Source of the DNA: Pseudomonas protegens CHA0
GTDB taxonomy: Bacteria > Pseudomonadota > Gammaproteobacteria > Pseudomonadales > Pseudomonadaceae
Assembly (NCBI RefSeq): GCF_000397205.1
Contig: NC_021237.1
Coordinates: 1,427,001-1,491,000, forward strand
Length of the DNA: 64,000 nt
Direction of reading: 5' to 3'
Shown here piece by piece: positions 1 to 8,540 of this stretch (positions are counted from its first letter, which is position 1; every line of letters begins with the position of its first letter). Position numbers and translations under genes: made by a program. The notes under the pieces were generated by a model, which was given only the letters and a program-made list of their open reading frames with translations, searched no databases and was not told the origin of the DNA.

Positions 1-220
1 TAGCCAGCTAAGATGCCGCAAAGCTTCACGCTTGACCACCCTGGCTTGGCTGGGCATGCTTGGCGCCGATTAGGGCGCCGGCGCTGTTTGAACCACTGTT
101 TTGCTCAGGCTTTTCGCGGCGTTCGTGCTCTTTGGGTGCGGTGTTCTGGCGTGCCTCCGTGTTGCTTTGGTGAGGGCTGAATGCATCAGTCCTGCCATGA
201 AAAACAGGATCATTTGAAAA
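1..220. other. Intergenic region upstream of erdR
   Basis: No convincing gene is visible in this segment. It ends with the erdR start; an AGGA lies about 11 bases before that ATG, so the ribosome site is weak. The upstream neighbour is outside the window. Confidence 0.5.
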
Positions 221-871
221 ATGGCCACATACGAAATCCTGATTGCCGATGATCACCCGCTTTTTCGCAGTGCACTGCATCAAGCTGTCACCTTGGGCCT
301 GGGCCCTGATGTGCGTCTGGTGGAAGTGGCAAGCATTGCCGAACTGGAAGTGCGACTCACCGAAAAATCCGACTGGGATCTGGTCCTGCTAGACCTGAAC
401 ATGCCCGGTGCCTACGGTTTTTCCGGTCTGGTGCTGTTGCGCGGGCAGTACCCGCAAATTCCGGTGGTGATGGTTTCGGCGCAGGAAGAAGCCTCCGTCA
501 TGGTGCGCTCCAGAGAGTTCGGCGCCAGCGGTTTCATTCCCAAGTCCAGTTCCCTGGAAGTCATCCAGCAGGCCGTGCGCAGTGTGCTCGACGGTGATGT
601 CTGGTGGCCGCCCCAGGCGTTTGAAGAGGTCAGTGTCTCAGCCGAAGCCAAGGCCGCCAGCGAAGGCCTGGCTAGCCTGACGCCCCAGCAGTTCCGGGTT
701 CTGACCATGGTCTGCGAAGGGTTGCTGAACAAGCAGATTGCCTACGAGCTGAGCGTGTCGGAAGCCACGATCAAGGCCCACGTGACGGCGATCTTCCGCA
801 AGCTCGGGGTGCGTACCCGGACCCAGGCAGCGCTGCTCTTGCAACAACTTGAGTCAATTTCCAGCCATTAA
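221..871 (+). CDS. erdR: LuxR/NarL-type response regulator ErdR
   Basis: Two-domain response regulator of 216 residues. The receiver domain (about 5-125) shows the acidic pair ADD near residue 10, the phospho-acceptor Asp58 in LLDLNMPG and the conserved Lys in PKSSS. A LuxR-type helix-turn-helix follows (about 150-210: LTPQQFRVL, NKQIAYELSVSEATIKAHV, a typical GerE fold). In P. aeruginosa the same pair erdR-dgkA is adjacent, and ErdR belongs to the cascade controlling ethanol/alcohol oxidation genes; the orthology is inferred from that synteny and the sequence. No histidine kinase gene is next to it, as in the known case. Function in this strain is inferred. Confidence 0.85.
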   Translation: MATYEILIADDHPLFRSALHQAVTLGLGPDVRLVEVASIAELEVRLTEKSDWDLVLLDLNMPGAYGFSGLVLLRGQYPQIPVVMVSAQEEASVMVRSREFGASGFIPKSSSLEVIQQAVRSVLDGDVWWPPQAFEEVSVSAEAKAASEGLASLTPQQFRVLTMVCEGLLNKQIAYELSVSEATIKAHVTAIFRKLGVRTRTQAALLLQQLESISSH

Positions 872-946
872 CCGGCTGTTTGTTCACGCTTTTTTGACTT
901 TGGTTGAACTAGCTTCCCCACTTCTTTTTCTTCAGTTGCCCAGCTT

Positions 947-1309
947 ATGTCGCCTTTCAAAGGTCAAACCGGTCTTAAACGTATCCTTAACGCCGCCGGC
1001 TATTCGTTCGATGGCTTGCGCGCGGCGTTCACTGGCGAGGCGGCATTTCGTCAGTTGGTGCTGCTCAATGTGATCCTGATTCCCCTGAGCTTCCTGCTCA
1101 ATGTCAGCCGGGTCGAGCGTGCGCTGTTGATCGCCGTGTGCCTGCTGGCGCTGATCGTCGAGCTGCTCAATTCGGCGGTGGAGGCGGCCATCGACCGCAT
1201 CTCCCTGGATCGTCATCCCTTGTCGAAAAACGCCAAGGACATGGGCAGCGCGGCGCAGTTTGTCGCTCTGAGCATGATCACCATCGTCTGGGCAGTGATC
1301 CTGATCTGA
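947..1309 (+). CDS. dgkA: Diacylglycerol kinase DgkA
   Basis: Small integral membrane diacylglycerol kinase, 120 residues, the usual size. It phosphorylates diacylglycerol, recycling the lipid released when phosphoglycerol or phosphoethanolamine groups are transferred to periplasmic glucans. An N-terminal amphipathic segment precedes three hydrophobic helices; the family motif E-LLNSAVEAAIDR-S (about residues 72-86) carries the catalytic Glu and metal-binding Glu, and AKDMGSAAQ is the conserved loop before the last helix. It lies 75 bases after erdR on the same strand, with no strong Shine-Dalgarno, so it may share the erdR transcript. It converges with finR, separated by 1 base. Confidence 0.95.
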   Translation: MSPFKGQTGLKRILNAAGYSFDGLRAAFTGEAAFRQLVLLNVILIPLSFLLNVSRVERALLIAVCLLALIVELLNSAVEAAIDRISLDRHPLSKNAKDMGSAAQFVALSMITIVWAVILI

Positions 1310-1310
1310 A

Positions 1311-2237
1311 TCAGGGAATGCTTGGCAGGACGATTTCATCGCTGCGTTGCACCCCGGCGGTAAAGGCGCGACACAGTTCCAGGAATTCGCGCATGGCCGA
1401 GGTCTGGTACTTCTGCTTGTGCCAGATGAAGTAGAACTGCCGGGCCAGGTCCAGGCCCGGGGTTTCCACCGGCACCAGGCTGCCGCGGCGAAACGCATCG
1501 CGCAGGGCCAGCCGGGAAATGCAGCCAATCCCCAAACCCGACTCCACCGCACGCTTGATGGCTTCGGTGTGCTCCAACTCCAGGCGGATGTTCAGTGCAC
1601 TGCGGTGGTGACGCATGGCCTGGTCAAAGGTCAGGCGCGTCCCGGAACCCTGTTCGCGAAGGATCCAGGCTTCATGGGTCAGTTCTTCCATGGTGGCGTG
1701 GCCGCGCTTGGCCAGTGGATGCTGGGGCGCGCAGAACACCACCAGTTCATCTTCGACCCAGGTCTGGACTTCGATATCCGGATGGCTGCAGTCGCCCTCG
1801 ATTAGACCCAGATCAATTTCGTAGTGGGCCACCTGTTGCACGATATGCGCAGTGTTCTGCACATGGAGCTTCACCTGGCTCTCCGGGTGCACCTGCATGA
1901 AACTGCCGATCAGCAGGGTGGCCAGGTAGTTGCCGATGGTCAGGGTCGCACCCACCGAAAGCGAGCCGAACCCGGACTTGCCGTTGAGCAGGTCTTCGAT
2001 CTCCTTGGCCTGGTCCAGCAGGGCCACTGCCTGTGGCAGCAGCTGTTTGCCCAAGGCATTGAGGCTCAGGCGCTTGCCCGCGCGATCGAACAGCTGGCAA
2101 CTGGATTGGCGCTCGAGTTCGGTGATCGAGGTGCTGGCGGCCGATTGCGACAGGGACAGCAGCCCCGCAGCACGAGAAACGCTCTCTTGCTGGGCGACGG
2201 CGACGAAGACTTGCAGTTGACGGAGAGTAAATCGCAT
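1311..2237 (-). CDS. finR: LysR-family regulator FinR
   Basis: LysR-type transcription regulator, 308 residues from the ATG at 2237 (MRFTLRQLQVF), chosen because the winged-helix begins immediately; an upstream in-frame ATG at 2312 would add a tail of unusual sequence overlapping the promoter. The helix-turn-helix spans about residues 3-60 (SVSRAAGLLSLSQSAAS), followed by a substrate-binding domain of PBP2 type. It is divergent from fpr with a 119-base intergenic region. In P. putida and P. aeruginosa the LysR gene in this position, FinR, activates fpr under superoxide/oxidative stress; the same role is inferred here from the arrangement. Confidence 0.85.
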   Translation of the reverse strand: MRFTLRQLQVFVAVAQQESVSRAAGLLSLSQSAASTSITELERQSSCQLFDRAGKRLSLNALGKQLLPQAVALLDQAKEIEDLLNGKSGFGSLSVGATLTIGNYLATLLIGSFMQVHPESQVKLHVQNTAHIVQQVAHYEIDLGLIEGDCSHPDIEVQTWVEDELVVFCAPQHPLAKRGHATMEELTHEAWILREQGSGTRLTFDQAMRHHRSALNIRLELEHTEAIKRAVESGLGIGCISRLALRDAFRRGSLVPVETPGLDLARQFYFIWHKQKYQTSAMREFLELCRAFTAGVQRSDEIVLPSIP

Positions 2238-2356
2238 ATCGATATAACCGATAACCCTTATCTTAATAATCCAGTTAACAGATATTGTCGCCGCCATTAG
2301 AATGCTGTGCAATTGCGCTCATGGTCAGCGCAGGCAATTTCTAGGAGCCCCCGTAC
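2238..2356. promoter_or_regulatory. finR-fpr divergent promoter region
   Basis: This AT-rich segment (2240-2300) between divergent finR and fpr contains short dyads such as ttatcttaataa and gttaacag, as expected for a LysR-type T-N11-A operator controlling fpr. A good Shine-Dalgarno (AGGAG at about 2343) precedes fpr. The exact FinR site cannot be assigned by eye. Confidence 0.5.
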
Positions 2357-3136
2357 ATGAGCAACATGAACCACGAGCGTGTCCTCAGTGTTCATCACTG
2401 GAATGACACTCTGTTCAGCTTCAAGTGCACCCGCGATCCGGGTCTGCGCTTCGAGAACGGTCAGTTCGTGATGATCGGCCTGCAACAGCCTAATGGCCGT
2501 CCGCTTATGCGTGCCTACTCCATTGCCAGCCCGAACTGGGAAGAGCATCTCGAATTCTTCAGCATCAAGGTTCCAGACGGTCCGTTGACTTCCCAGCTGC
2601 AGCATCTGAAGGAAGGCGACGAGATCATCATCAGCAAGAAGCCAACCGGTACCCTGGTACTGGATGACTTGAAGCCCGGCAAACACCTGTACCTGCTCAG
2701 CACCGGTACCGGCCTGGCGCCGTTCATGAGCGTGATCCAGGATCCGGAAACCTACGAGCGTTTCGAAAAAGTGATCCTGTGCCACGGCGTACGCTACGTC
2801 AACGAAGTCGCCTACCGCGAGTTCATCACCGAGCACCTGCCGCAGAACGAGTTCTTCGGCGAAGCCTTGCGTGAAAAGCTGATCTACTACCCCACCGTGA
2901 CCCGCGAGCCGTTCGAGAACGAAGGCCGCCTGACCGACCTGATGCGCAGCGGCAAGCTGTTCCGCGACATCGGCCTGCCGCCGATCAACCCGCAGGACGA
3001 CCGCGCCATGCTGTGCGGCAGCCCGAGCATGCTGGATGAAACCAGCGAAGTGCTCAACAGTTTCGGCCTGACCGTTTCGCCGCGCATGCGCGAGCCGGGT
3101 GACTACCTGATCGAGCGTGCATTCGTCGAAAAGTAG
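2357..3136 (+). CDS. fpr: Ferredoxin-NADP+ reductase Fpr
   Basis: FAD-dependent ferredoxin/flavodoxin:NADP+ oxidoreductase, 259 residues, standard size for the subclass I bacterial enzyme. The FAD-binding motif RAYSIAS sits near residues 54-60, the NADP-binding GTGLAPFMS near 115-124, a CG motif (MLCGSPSML) near 220 and the C-terminal FVEK end typical of pseudomonad Fpr. It supplies electrons to ferredoxins, Fe-S repair and other reductive pathways and is stress-induced in relatives. Its TAG stop codon is the TAG of a REP element starting GTAGGAGCGAGC, and a terminator follows at 3211. Confidence 0.97.
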   Translation: MSNMNHERVLSVHHWNDTLFSFKCTRDPGLRFENGQFVMIGLQQPNGRPLMRAYSIASPNWEEHLEFFSIKVPDGPLTSQLQHLKEGDEIIISKKPTGTLVLDDLKPGKHLYLLSTGTGLAPFMSVIQDPETYERFEKVILCHGVRYVNEVAYREFITEHLPQNEFFGEALREKLIYYPTVTREPFENEGRLTDLMRSGKLFRDIGLPPINPQDDRAMLCGSPSMLDETSEVLNSFGLTVSPRMREPGDYLIERAFVEK

Positions 3137-3157
3137 GAGCGAGCGTGCTCGCGAAGA
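3132..3157. repeat. REP element overlapping the fpr stop codon
   Basis: The sequence gtaggagcgagcgtgctcgcg matches the common pseudomonad REP core gtaggagcgagc-tt-gctcgcg, with a short palindrome gagcg/cgctc. The TAG of GTAG is the stop codon of fpr. A second copy of this subtype occurs at 10506. Confidence 0.85.
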
Positions 3158-3209
3158 CCGTCCAGGCAGCGCATTGGTGCTGACTGGGCGGATTCTCCCG
3201 GACACAGAA

Positions 3210-3247
3210 AAGCCCGCGTTGCCTGGAAAGGCAGCGCGGGCTTTTTC
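3210..3247. terminator. Bidirectional terminator between fpr and trmO
   Basis: Stem agcccgcgttgcc (3211-3223) pairs with ggcagcgcgggct (3230-3242) with one G-T pair, followed by a T-run on the plus strand and, on the minus strand, by a shorter T-run. It can end both fpr and the convergent trmO. Confidence 0.9.
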
Positions 3248-3258
3248 GTTTCCGGGGT

Positions 3259-3954
3259 TCAGCCCGCCGGGACCACTTCCAGCACCCGGATCACCCCGGG
3301 CTCTGGGTAATGCCAGCGCACGTCCAGATCCCAGAACTGGGCGCCGTACTCACGCTCGGCCGTGGGCACTTGGTAGGCCGGACGCGGATCCTGAGCCAGG
3401 CACTGCTCGATCAGCTCCACCAGGGGCTCCTGCAGACGCTGAGCGTGGATCTGAGCCTGTTGCAGGGCATTGTCCTGCCACTGCACCGGAATAATCTGCG
3501 GCGCGGCGCTAGCGATCTCATTGCTCGCCGTGGCAATGATGTCGGCGTAGGGCACGTAGGGCTTGATATCGAGGATCGGCGTACCGTCCAGCAGGTCGAT
3601 GCCGGAGATCCACAGGCGGTTGGCCTCGACCTTGTCCAGCTTGACCACCGACTGGCCGATGCCATTGGGGCGATGGGTGGCGCGGGTGGCGAAGACCCCC
3701 ATGGACTTGTTGCCCCCCAGGCGCGGCGGGCGCACCTTGAGTCGCGGCTTGTCCTCCAGGGCCTGGTGAAACAGGAATAGCAGCCAGACGTGGCTGACCT
3801 GCTCCAGCCCTTGCACCGCGTCGCCCTGGTCGAAAGGCGCCACCAGTTCCAGCACCCCGCGCGCGGCCGTAGCCAGTTGCGGTTGGCGCGGGATGGCGAA
3901 CTTCTCCTTGAAGCAGGAGCGCACGAAGCCGATGGGGGAAACGCTGTAGGTCAT
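3259..3954 (-). CDS. trmO: tRNA (N6-threonylcarbamoyladenosine37-N6)-methyltransferase TrmO
   Basis: TrmO (TsaA/YaeB, formerly UPF0066) uses S-adenosylmethionine to methylate t6A37 in ACY-decoding tRNA-Thr. The 231-residue protein begins MTYSVSPIGFVRS, the family start, and contains the conserved region RATHRPNGIG (about residues 90-100) and DLLDGTPILDIKPYVPYAD (about 120-140) of the SAM-binding beta-barrel, followed by the C-terminal YRV-type domain. Size and motifs fit the E. coli-type enzyme. It is the last gene before the bidirectional terminator and has REP sequences just upstream, so it is probably transcribed alone. Confidence 0.93.
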   Translation of the reverse strand: MTYSVSPIGFVRSCFKEKFAIPRQPQLATAARGVLELVAPFDQGDAVQGLEQVSHVWLLFLFHQALEDKPRLKVRPPRLGGNKSMGVFATRATHRPNGIGQSVVKLDKVEANRLWISGIDLLDGTPILDIKPYVPYADIIATASNEIASAAPQIIPVQWQDNALQQAQIHAQRLQEPLVELIEQCLAQDPRPAYQVPTAEREYGAQFWDLDVRWHYPEPGVIRVLEVVPAG

Positions 3955-3995
3955 GTTCTGGGGTCGAGGCTGTAAGGGGAGGGCATGATAACCCG

Positions 3996-4058
3996 TTCGC
4001 TGGCAAGCCAGCTCCTACAACACCCGCGCCACCTGTAGGAGCCGGCTTGCCGGCGAAT
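3996..4058. repeat. REP pair (BIME-like) between trmO and rhlG
   Basis: An inverted copy ttcgctggcaagccagctcc (3996 onward) faces a direct copy gtaggagccggcttgccggc (4035 onward) across a short spacer, the classic arrangement of paired REP sequences. It occupies the gap between rhlG and trmO, both on the minus strand. Confidence 0.85.
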
Positions 4059-4071
4059 TGCACAACATCAA

Positions 4072-4842
4072 TCAGAGACTGAAGCCGCCATCCAGAGGAA
4101 TGATGTTGCCGGTCATGTAGGCCCCCGCAGTGCTTGCCAGGCTGATGGCCAGCGCGGCCATTTCCTCTTCCCGGCCCCAGCGTTTCATCGGGATCAGCGC
4201 CACGTCTTCGGCCAGGGCCTGTTCATCGTTACCGATGTGCTGAGTCATCTTGCTGGGAAAACGTCCCGGCGCGATGACATTGACGTTGATGTGCTGGCTC
4301 ACCAGCTCCCGGGCGAGGATCCGCGACATCTGGTGCAGCGCCGCCTTGCTCGGGCCATAGGCGTAGGCCTGTTCGCCGAAGGAGCTGATTCCGGCCACCG
4401 AGCCGATATTGATGATGCGCGCCGGATGGGCCGCCGAGCCGGCACGGCGCAGCAGCGGCAGCAACTGCTGGATACAGCTGAACACCGAGGTCACGTTCAA
4501 TTGCATGACCTTTTCCCAACCCTTGGCCGGGTAGCTTTCCAGTGGCGCGCCCCAGGTCGTGCCGGCGTTGTTCACCAGGATGTCCAGGGAGTCGAGTTGC
4601 TGGCCCAAAGTGGCGGCAAGCTGCTGCACGCCTTCCTCATTGGCCAGGTTGGCGGCCAGCCCCCGGCACTCTCCGAATGCGGCCAGTTCCTCGGCGACCT
4701 GCTGGCAGGCGTCGGGATCACGGGCGCAGATATACACCCGGGCGCCGGCTTCGACAAAGGCCTTGGCAATCATCTTGCCGATACCACGGGTGCCGCCGGT
4801 CACCAGGGCGGTGCGGCCTTGCAGGGAGAAATAGGGATGCAT
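4072..4842 (-). CDS. rhlG: RhlG-like NADPH-dependent beta-ketoacyl reductase (SDR)
   Basis: Classical short-chain dehydrogenase of 256 residues, closely matching the P. aeruginosa RhlG pattern from end to end (start MHPYFSLQGR, end DGGFSL). Visible motifs are the cofactor loop TGGTRGIG (about 15-22), NNAG (about 91), the catalytic Ser in INIGSVAG and the YGPSK Tyr/Lys pair (about 162-166). RhlG was named for NADPH-dependent beta-ketoacyl reduction linked to rhamnolipid and PHA precursors, though its role in rhamnolipid synthesis has been questioned. No rhl genes are nearby, so the physiological substrate here is open. Gene boundaries are secure. Confidence 0.88.
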   Translation of the reverse strand: MHPYFSLQGRTALVTGGTRGIGKMIAKAFVEAGARVYICARDPDACQQVAEELAAFGECRGLAANLANEEGVQQLAATLGQQLDSLDILVNNAGTTWGAPLESYPAKGWEKVMQLNVTSVFSCIQQLLPLLRRAGSAAHPARIINIGSVAGISSFGEQAYAYGPSKAALHQMSRILARELVSQHINVNVIAPGRFPSKMTQHIGNDEQALAEDVALIPMKRWGREEEMAALAISLASTAGAYMTGNIIPLDGGFSL

Positions 4843-4898
4843 GGGAAGTCCTGAGCAGATAGGTGTGTGCCTACCCTAGTCTTCAGGCGCTTGCCGGG

Positions 4899-4929
4899 GA
4901 GCCACTATTGCCTGGGGCAATAGCGGCTC
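4899..4929. repeat. Long imperfect hairpin between rhlG and yehS
   Basis: gagccactattgcc pairs with ggcaatagcggctc (14 positions, one mismatch) around a 3-base loop. No T-run follows on either strand, so it is not an obvious intrinsic terminator. It could be an RNA hairpin in the yehS 3' region or a protein-binding dyad upstream of rhlG. Confidence 0.6.
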
Positions 4930-4969
4930 ATCAGGGCCGCTGAGAATGTACTGCGGCCGCGCGAGGGGT

Positions 4970-5431
4970 TCAGCCGCGTACGCGCAGGGTCAGGCCCTTG
5001 AGAAAGTTGCGCAGCAGCTGATCGCCGCACGGGCGGTAGTTGGTGTGGCCGAACTTGCGGAACAGCGCGCTCAGCTCCGGCTTGGACACCGGGAAGTCGG
5101 CCGCCTTGAGCACGGCGTGCATGTCGTCTTCCTTGAGTTCGAAGGCCACTCGCAGCTTCTTCAGAATGATGTTGTTGGTGACCGGCAGTTCGATCGGCAG
5201 CGGGGGACGGCTTTCGTCCTTGCCGCGCTTGAAGATCACCAGGCCATCGAGGAAGTGCGCCATGACTTCGTCCGGGCAATGCACAAAACCTTCTTCCTCA
5301 TCCTTCTTCAGGTAGCTGACGACATCGTCCAGGCTGACCTTGAAACCGGTGAGCTTGATGATCTCGACGACCTTCTTGTCGCTGATGTCGAGCATGTAGC
5401 GCACGCTGCGCAGTACATCGTTATGAATCAT
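4970..5431 (-). CDS. YehS-like DUF1456 protein
   Basis: A 153-residue protein of the YehS/DUF1456 family, starting MIHNDVLRSVRYML at 5431; upstream in-frame codons would add a non-conserved tail. The family consists of two similar halves, and both are visible here: NDVLRSVRYMLDISDKK near the start and NNIILKKLRVAFELKEDD from about residue 75, each followed by a SKPELSALFRK-like segment in the second copy. The function of YehS proteins is not established; the duplicated helical repeat suggests a nucleic-acid or protein-binding role, which is only inference. It lies 66 bases after the pseudouridine synthase gene on the same strand. Confidence 0.85.
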   Translation of the reverse strand: MIHNDVLRSVRYMLDISDKKVVEIIKLTGFKVSLDDVVSYLKKDEEEGFVHCPDEVMAHFLDGLVIFKRGKDESRPPLPIELPVTNNIILKKLRVAFELKEDDMHAVLKAADFPVSKPELSALFRKFGHTNYRPCGDQLLRNFLKGLTLRVRG

Positions 5432-5497
5432 GGTTACAGTCCTGATCAATGCGCGTGGAGCGCCGCGCAAGGGCACGGCGTCTGAATGGGGGCGGCT

Positions 5498-6208
5498 TTA
5501 GAACTTCTCTTTGGCCGACAGGTAGCGCCACTGGCCCAGCGGCACCTTGCCGATGGACACGCCGCCGACTCGTATGCGGCGGATGGCGACGACCTTGAGG
5601 CCGACGGCCTGGCAAAACAGCGCAATCACACCCGGCTGCGGGTTCTTCATGGCGAAGCGCAGGCGGTTCTCGTTCTGCCAGCTGGCTTTTACCGGTGGCA
5701 GCTCGCGGCCTTTGTAGGTCAGGCCGTGGTTCAGGCGGTTGAGCCCGTGGTCGATCATCTCGCCTTCGACCTCGACCACGTATTCCTGCTCGATCTTGGC
5801 CGCGTCGGCAGTCAGCTTGCGCAGCACTTTCCAGTCCTGGGTGAACACCAGCAAGCCGCTGGCGTTGGGCTGCAGGTCATCGCTGGCGGTCAGGCGCAGG
5901 AAATGCCCGCGCAATGGACGTTTGCCGTAGCGGTGTTCTTCGGACAGGCTGTCGGCGCCAATGGACTGCATGGCGCTGTCCAGGTCCTGGCCGGCAGGCA
6001 CGTTGAGCAGGATGGTCACAGGCTCCGGCGCGGTGGCCTTGGCCTCGGGGTCCAGAGCGACGGTTTGCGCGCCGACCTTGAACTGCGGTTCGTCGATGAC
6101 TTCGCCGTCTACGGTGACCCAGCCGCCCTCGATGAACAGCTCAGCCTCCCGGCGGGAGCAGCCGACCAGTTCGATGAGGCGTTTGGAGAGACGAATCGGG
6201 TCAGTCAT
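5498..6208 (-). CDS. RsuA/RluF-family pseudouridine synthase-like protein lacking the catalytic Asp
   Basis: 236 residues with an N-terminal S4 RNA-binding domain (about 5-50: RLSKRLIELVGCSRREAELFI) and an RsuA-type synthase domain. Members convert a specific rRNA or tRNA uridine to pseudouridine using the Asp of the GRLD-x-x-T/S-x-G motif. Here the aligned stretch reads SDDLQPNASGLL, giving Gln113 where the Asp is expected; nearby Asp110/Asp111 are out of register. The later motif KIEQEYVVEV (the YxV/KxY segment) is preserved and the reading frame is intact. It may be an inactive RNA-binding paralogue or use a shifted Asp. The exact target base cannot be assigned. Confidence 0.8.
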   Translation of the reverse strand: MTDPIRLSKRLIELVGCSRREAELFIEGGWVTVDGEVIDEPQFKVGAQTVALDPEAKATAPEPVTILLNVPAGQDLDSAMQSIGADSLSEEHRYGKRPLRGHFLRLTASDDLQPNASGLLVFTQDWKVLRKLTADAAKIEQEYVVEVEGEMIDHGLNRLNHGLTYKGRELPPVKASWQNENRLRFAMKNPQPGVIALFCQAVGLKVVAIRRIRVGGVSIGKVPLGQWRYLSAKEKF

Positions 6209-6290
6209 GACAGGGGCCGTAACAAAAGAGGGCAGCTATTGTACCTGCCTGGCGCCGGTTAATCGCGGGTCCATTTGCCGGCTGTGGCTT

Positions 6291-6764
6291 TTAGCCGCGC
6301 CGGGCCTGCAGTTGTGCCTGTTTCAGGCGCATGTGCAGCAGCGGGTAGGGCTGGCCCATGCCGTCCTGCTCCGAGCGCCCGACCACTTCGAAGCCTTGCC
6401 TGAAGTAGAAGCCCAGGGCTTGGGGGTTCTGCTCGTTGACGTCCAACTGCTGGGCATTGAGGTGTTCCACCGCGTACTGCAGCAGCTGGCGGCCCAGGCC
6501 TCGGCCCCGGTGGGCCGGGTCGATGAAGAGCATTTCCACCTTGCCCGCCGCGACCCCGGCAAACCCGGTGATGCGCTGGCGTGCATCGCGGGTGCAGATC
6601 AGCATCACTGCGTCCAGGTAGCGGGTCAGCACCAGTTTGCGCAGCAACTCTATATAGCTGTCCGGGAGAAAGTCGTGGGTGGCACGCACCGAGGCTTCCC
6701 AGACCTGGGTCAGTTCCGGGTAATCGCTGAGTTTGGGTGTATGCACGACCGAGTGTTGGCGCAT
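6291..6764 (-). CDS. GNAT-family N-acetyltransferase (YjaB-like)
   Basis: 157-residue GNAT acetyltransferase. The acetyl-CoA loop HRGRGLGRQLL lies near residues 85-95, preceded by the beta-strand VEMLFIDPA, and the C-terminal motif NPQALGFYFRQGFEVVGRSEQD is typical of the YjaB/YesJ-type branch. The substrate is unknown; members acetylate amines, amino acids or protein N-termini. It is followed on the minus strand by the rimO terminator upstream and by the pseudouridine synthase gene downstream, 82 bases away. Confidence 0.85.
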   Translation of the reverse strand: MRQHSVVHTPKLSDYPELTQVWEASVRATHDFLPDSYIELLRKLVLTRYLDAVMLICTRDARQRITGFAGVAAGKVEMLFIDPAHRGRGLGRQLLQYAVEHLNAQQLDVNEQNPQALGFYFRQGFEVVGRSEQDGMGQPYPLLHMRLKQAQLQARRG

Positions 6765-6827
6765 GCCGCCTGCCCCTGAAGTGATAGGCCGCAGTGATTG
6801 CAGGCCTGGCAGAGCAAACGATAGACC

Positions 6828-6866
6828 GAAAAAAGCCCCGCATCTCGTGGCGAGAGCGGGGCTTGG
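6828..6866 (-). terminator. rimO terminator
   Basis: The minus-strand stem gccccgc/gcggggc, formed by 6856-6862 and 6835-6841, is followed on the minus strand by a run of T (the plus strand shows aaaaa at 6829-6834). It sits just after rimO. A second T-rich run on the plus side may allow bidirectional use. Confidence 0.85.
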
Positions 6867-6881
6867 CAGTTTTTTTACGCC

Positions 6882-8219
<1,338 letters not shown>

Positions 8220-8540
8220 GTCTAACCTCGGTATTGGGTGTCGAGCCACTTGGGGGGCAAGTGCGACGGTTGGGCGCTGGCTGCGCCTCTGATCAAAAAG
8301 TGCGCAATTCTAGCGATGGTCGAAGCGCTTGACCAGCTTTATGCGGGGGAAATACGACGAGCGCTGGACTATGCTTCGTCCCGTTATGCCCGGTTGCTTT
8401 CATACGGTGTTAGTTGGTGCCTTAGTGGTAATAAGAATCTGCAAATTACATGGCAAACTGCGCAACTTAAGAGAATAGCGCTTGTATAACCTTGCGCTTT
8501 CTATATAAGAAGCCCCGGTCTTGAGTAGTAGGAGTCATTG
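8220..8540. promoter_or_regulatory. rimO-kup divergent intergenic region
   Basis: A 321-base gap between divergent genes. No coding sequence is convincing; the AT-rich part at 8395-8510 (cttttctatataag and tataac elements) is the likely kup promoter. A clear Shine-Dalgarno (AGGAGT, 8530-8535) precedes kup. No riboswitch could be recognised by eye. Confidence 0.5.

Noticed and set aside
26-283. An 85-residue minus-strand frame over the erdR start.
   Set aside because: It overlaps the erdR N-terminus and has no supporting ribosome site or homology.
1311-2312. A longer finR start at 2312.
   Set aside because: It would place 25 odd residues before a complete helix-turn-helix and cover the divergent promoter.
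8238-8489. An 83-residue plus-strand frame between rimO and kup.
   Set aside because: No ribosome site, no recognisable family, and it runs through the AT-rich promoter region of kup.
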